DNA of 64,000 nt from Thalassia testudinum (Eukaryota > Streptophyta > Magnoliopsida > Alismatales > Hydrocharitaceae): NCBI GenBank assembly GCA_037157565.1, contig JAZHRO010000063.1, forward strand, positions 158,522,501-158,586,500, read 5' to 3'. The first letter of the stretch is position 1, and every line of letters begins with the position of its first letter. The notes under the pieces were generated by a model, which saw only the letters and a list, made by a program, of their open reading frames with translations, made no database searches and had not been told where the DNA came from. Below are positions 60,465 through 64,000 of the stretch, one piece after another. Both the position numbers and the translations under genes were made by a program.

Positions 60465-62843
60465 TGTTCGAGCCCGGATAAGTTGTGTTAATATGGTGAT
60501 TTCATCGTTGAAATGCGTATAGTGGTAAACCTAAATCAAGCCTAACCATCTCTTTACAAAATTTTTAACCTGGCCTACTTGATTTTATCTTAGTCACTTT
60601 TAGGCCTAAGGTCAAACTCAGGGAAGTGGGATTAGAAGTGAATAAGTTTCTACGCCTTTCCTACAATGAATCTCTTTCGTTCGCTTATTATGTTTTTGGT
60701 GTTTTTCTATTTAAGATTTTTTTTTCTGATAATTTTTGTCCTTGAGGTACACCCTCAAAATCAGGCTCTTGGCTTTGAGACAACTTAGGGTTCAAAACTG
60801 GTCTTGTTATTCGCAAGACGGAGTACCTACAAGTCAAGGATTATCTTTTCTCTTTTGTATATTTTTTTTACCTTTTTAATGGCAGGAAAGAGAAACAGAA
60901 ATAAAGTAAATATAGTATATATATATGTATATAGGGGTGGGGGTGAAGGTGGAAATGACGTGTAGCACGGTGTCGATTCGGTCGTTGTCTAGGAAGACGC
61001 AACCAACAGGACGAAGTGCTGCGTGGAGTGTAGGATGAATGGGTGGAAGATGAGTGTGAACACGCTTTTTGTACGCGTGTATCAGGGAATATCAGCAACT
61101 GGTGCAGATATTCCCGTGATACAACGTATGGTAGGTGATATGAAAAAATATATATATATGTATATGTGTGTATATATATATATATATTTATAATTAGATA
61201 TATATGTATGTATATATAACTATATATATATATAAGTATCTATGTATATAGATATATTTAGATAGATATACATATATATATATATATATATATATGTATA
61301 AATATATGAGTATATATATGTATATATATGCTTATACTTAGCTATATAGGTACTAATATATGTATAGATATATGTATATATATATATGTATATGTATATA
61401 AATATATATAGATATAAATATATATATGTATATATATATATAAGTATATAGTAGTGTATAAGTGAGAGTGTGTGTGTGCGAGAGTGTGAGTGTGTGTGTA
61501 TGTGTCTGCAGTGAGAGTGAGAGAGTGCTGTGAGAGAGAGAGAGAGAGAAAGGGAGATCGAGAGACTACTGGAGTGAAGAAGGCAGGGAGTTAAGTCGTC
61601 TGATGCAGCGGCCGACATTTGGTGCCACGCGTGGGTGCGGGCGCGTAGGCGCACGCAGGAATGAGTGTGAGTGAGGGGAAGGACCGCAGTGCACCGCGTT
61701 ACGCGAAGAGGCAGGCGCTTGGAGCGGGCGAGTGCAGACGGGTGCGGGCGCGAGCGTACGCGGGAGCGCGAGTTGGAGTAGGCGCGGGGAGAGACATGGG
61801 CATGGGTGTGCACGGATGGGCTGGGGCCGGTAGCGGCACGGAGAGAGAGTGCCGGGTGACCGGATAAGTGAGAAAATTACTGGTCACCGCACTGTAGCCA
61901 CAGTGTTCTGCTGACTAGTGTGAACAGTGGCTACAGTGCACGCTCGGCTCGTGTGACCGCCTGCGCCCGGTTCCGTGAGTGCGGGCGCCGCTGCACGAGC
62001 TGGCACACGCACGGAAGGTCTGCGCCGGCTGCTGGCGTGCGTGAAACCGGCTGGGCCGCGGGCGGAGCTTCGTGACAGGGCGCACGGGGAGGGGCGAGGC
62101 TAGCCTGCTGGTGCATGCAGAGGGCGCGGAACAGGCGCCTGAGGCACGTGGAGGGCTGCACTGCTGCTGCTGATGCCTTGCTGCTGCTGCTGCGGAGCTT
62201 GAGCTTCAAAGCTTGAAGCTCCTGTGGCAATGGCGAAATTGCTTTGAATGATGAAATCAGAGCGGGGAACCACCATGCCCACCGGCTCTTTGATGAGCTG
62301 GACGGTGGTGGGACTCACAGTGGTGGTTGTGCACCACTATGAGCTGCTCCTGCTCGCAACGTGGCTCTTCAAGGAGAAGGGAGGCTGCGTATGGAGGGGA
62401 GAGGGGAGGAGATGGCCTGGAAGGAGGGAAGCTGCTGTGTGTTTTTGGTGTTGGACCAGGCTCTCCGCAAAGAAGAAAGCTGAGCCCTTTTTTAAAGAGG
62501 AAGAAGGCAAGCACAGCCATGCCCTGGCTGTGCATGGCTGTGCACGGCTTGGCAGGGAGTGGCTGTGCAGAGCATGGCGCGAAGAGGAGCTGCCATGACT
62601 TGCAGCCCCAGAGAAGAAATTGAAAATCAAATAGAAATAAAAAATAAAGATGGAAATTTTGTGAGGCAGCACTTGAAGAATTTGTCAATTACAAGGCCAT
62701 TTATTCACTCTCTTCCCCTCTCAAATAAATGCATGCATGCGTGTATTTTCACAATTGTGACTATGTCTACCTAATATACACAGGCAATGCTTGGAAATAG
62801 CACAAGATGGCACAATTGCTGGTGCATTTTTGCTGTGCAAACA
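60465..62843 (-). mobile_element. 5' LTR of element 3 (2379 bp)
   Basis: Left edge TGTTCGAGCCCGG, right edge GTGCAAACA at 62843, followed by the TSD TTAAG. Colinear with 46172-48936 except for the shorter AT microsatellite (61145-61443). The palindromic GAGCTTC...GAAGCTC block (62200-62220) is shared with the other LTR (48303-48323). Confidence 0.9.
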
Positions 62844-63217
62844 TTAAGCCCATGAAATTTTGGTATGGCATGAATCATATTGGGCTTGAGTTCAGAATCA
62901 GGACCTCCAACCGGGATTTGGACTCGATGCTTGATCGGCACCGCAGCGGGGTTATAGTGATCTCGCATCAATGGTCACTGCGGTGGGTTTACAAAGTTTT
63001 GGAAGAGATCAGTTAGGTGTTGAAGCTAGTGCTCAAGGTTGTTCTCTTCTTCAATGGGTTGTGCCATGATGGAAGAAGGAGAACTTGGTTCTGAATCAAT
63101 GGAAAGGTCTATGTGGTGAGGTTGCTGCACAAACAAGGGCGTCGAGGCTTGGCCTCGGTGAGAATGAATTTCTAAAGGAGGTCTTAAGGATGGTCTGAAG
63201 GACCTCCTACCGAACAT
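62844..63217 (-). pseudogene. gag N-terminus of element 2
   Basis: The start codon at 63215-63217 gives MFGRRSFRPSLRP, closely matching gag of element 1. After about 60 codons the frame breaks (at 63026) and resumes at 62971 with MMRDHYNPAAVPI and PKFHGLN before the element 3 TSD. The rest of gag is at 44605-46166. The inverted repeat at 63177-63207 covers the first codons. Confidence 0.85.
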
Positions 63218-64000
63218 GCACTGAAGGATGTGATGAGATTAGAAGGTGCTAGACCTAATCAAGACACCCAAAAATTGTTAGGTGACTATAGAGGTTCGGG
63301 GCGGATGATACCCCTTAGTCAGAAAGGTTGTCCACTTAAGAAGTACCTGGGCAGCCAGAGAGGGAGAGTCCTGCAAAGACCCCTATACGATAGAGCATCC
63401 CCATGAATTACAAGGTTTCCCCCACCCGACCTCTCTTGTCACTAAGATTCTAGGTAGACCAAAATGGGGACCTTGATCTCTTAAGTCTACCTTTTTTAAT
63501 TAAGATCAAGGTGCTTAGGGTTCCACTTGAACTTTTAGGTCTTTTGAGTGAAAAAAGTGACCTAATTTTAAGGTTGGTTGACCCAAAGGATCAACTTCAC
63601 CTCTTGTTCCTTTGAGAGCTTTTAGGTCCTTTCTTTTAGGGTTCAAATGGATTAAAAGCCTGATTTGCTTAGGGTTTCTCTTGTATAGATCTTTTCAAAC
63701 AAGGCTTAGGCACACCTCTTTTTGAAATTTTTTGTTTCTTTGTTTTAGAGAAGATGTGTCTCTAAAAACCCTAGCTTTGCAATCCTTAGGTTGGCTCTAG
63801 TTGGTCCAATTTAGTTGCCTCAAAAATTGGTATCTAGGGCTCAATCAAGAAAGTTTTAGCCCTAGTTACCTTAGTTGGATGTGCAGTTCAAGATGTGTTG
63901 AAATGAAAATCAGGCAACTTTGATGAATTACTAAGAATGGAAACAGGTAGCCCTATGTTGGTTTTTCTTTGTTTTTCTTCCTTTTCAGACTTTGAGGGGA
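63218..64000 (-). other. Untranslated leader of element 2 (continues past the window)
   Basis: Colinear with 24745-25540 of element 1 with few differences. The PBS and 5' LTR are expected just beyond the right edge. Confidence 0.8.

Overview
The window is plant nuclear heterochromatin made almost entirely of nested LTR retrotransposons. Every coding remnant I can place is gag or pol of the Athila lineage of Ty3/gypsy elements. The evidence is the pol motif order PR-RT-RNaseH-IN, the RT motifs, polypurine tracts of the type GCATGGGGGTA, and primer-binding sites (PBS) complementary to the 3' end of plant tRNA-Asp. No host gene, rRNA, true tRNA gene or CRISPR array is visible. The host is a seed plant, most likely an angiosperm; I cannot name the species.

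Layout. 1-3351 is the 3' part of a long LTR (family C-like). 3352-3842 is the 3' tail and polypurine tract of a plus-strand element, with its 3' LTR (A') at 3843-5536. A solo LTR of the same family in the opposite orientation (B, 5588-10321, target-site duplication or TSD AGCCC) is split by a 3.04-kb palindromic insert (F, 6169-9211, TSD TTTGA). Element 1 (minus strand, 10428-28517, TSD GGTAC) is a complete but decayed Athila-type element with 2.65- and 2.8-kb LTRs; its protease gene is split by insert C (18229-22562, TSD AGTAC). Element 4 (plus strand) supplies the LTR end, PBS, gag, PR and 5' RT at 28518-33886. Its RT is cut by LTR D (33887-36433), which is cut by element 2 (minus strand, from 36434 past the window end). 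Element 2 gag is cut by element 3 (minus strand, 46172-62843, TSD TTAAG), whose protease is cut by solo LTR E (53850-56624, TSD CCTAA).

The order of events can be read from the breaks: element 4, then D, then element 2, then element 3, then E; independently, element 4 LTR, then element 1, then C; and B, then F. No element seen here has an intact gag-pol. Many nonsense changes look like cytosine deamination (TGG to TAG, CAG to TAG, CGA to TGA), as expected for methylated plant repeats.

Beyond ordinary annotation, the LTRs share features that family labels alone do not explain: a second stretch complementary to the 5' end of the same tRNA-Asp primer, a palindromic LTR start, a conserved stem-loop just upstream of the polypurine tract, a stem-loop over the gag start, and a Pol III-type A/B box pair in one LTR. 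Insert F (long inverted arms but retroviral-type ends) and insert C (an LTR that carries its PBS inside the TSDs) are the two oddest insertions.
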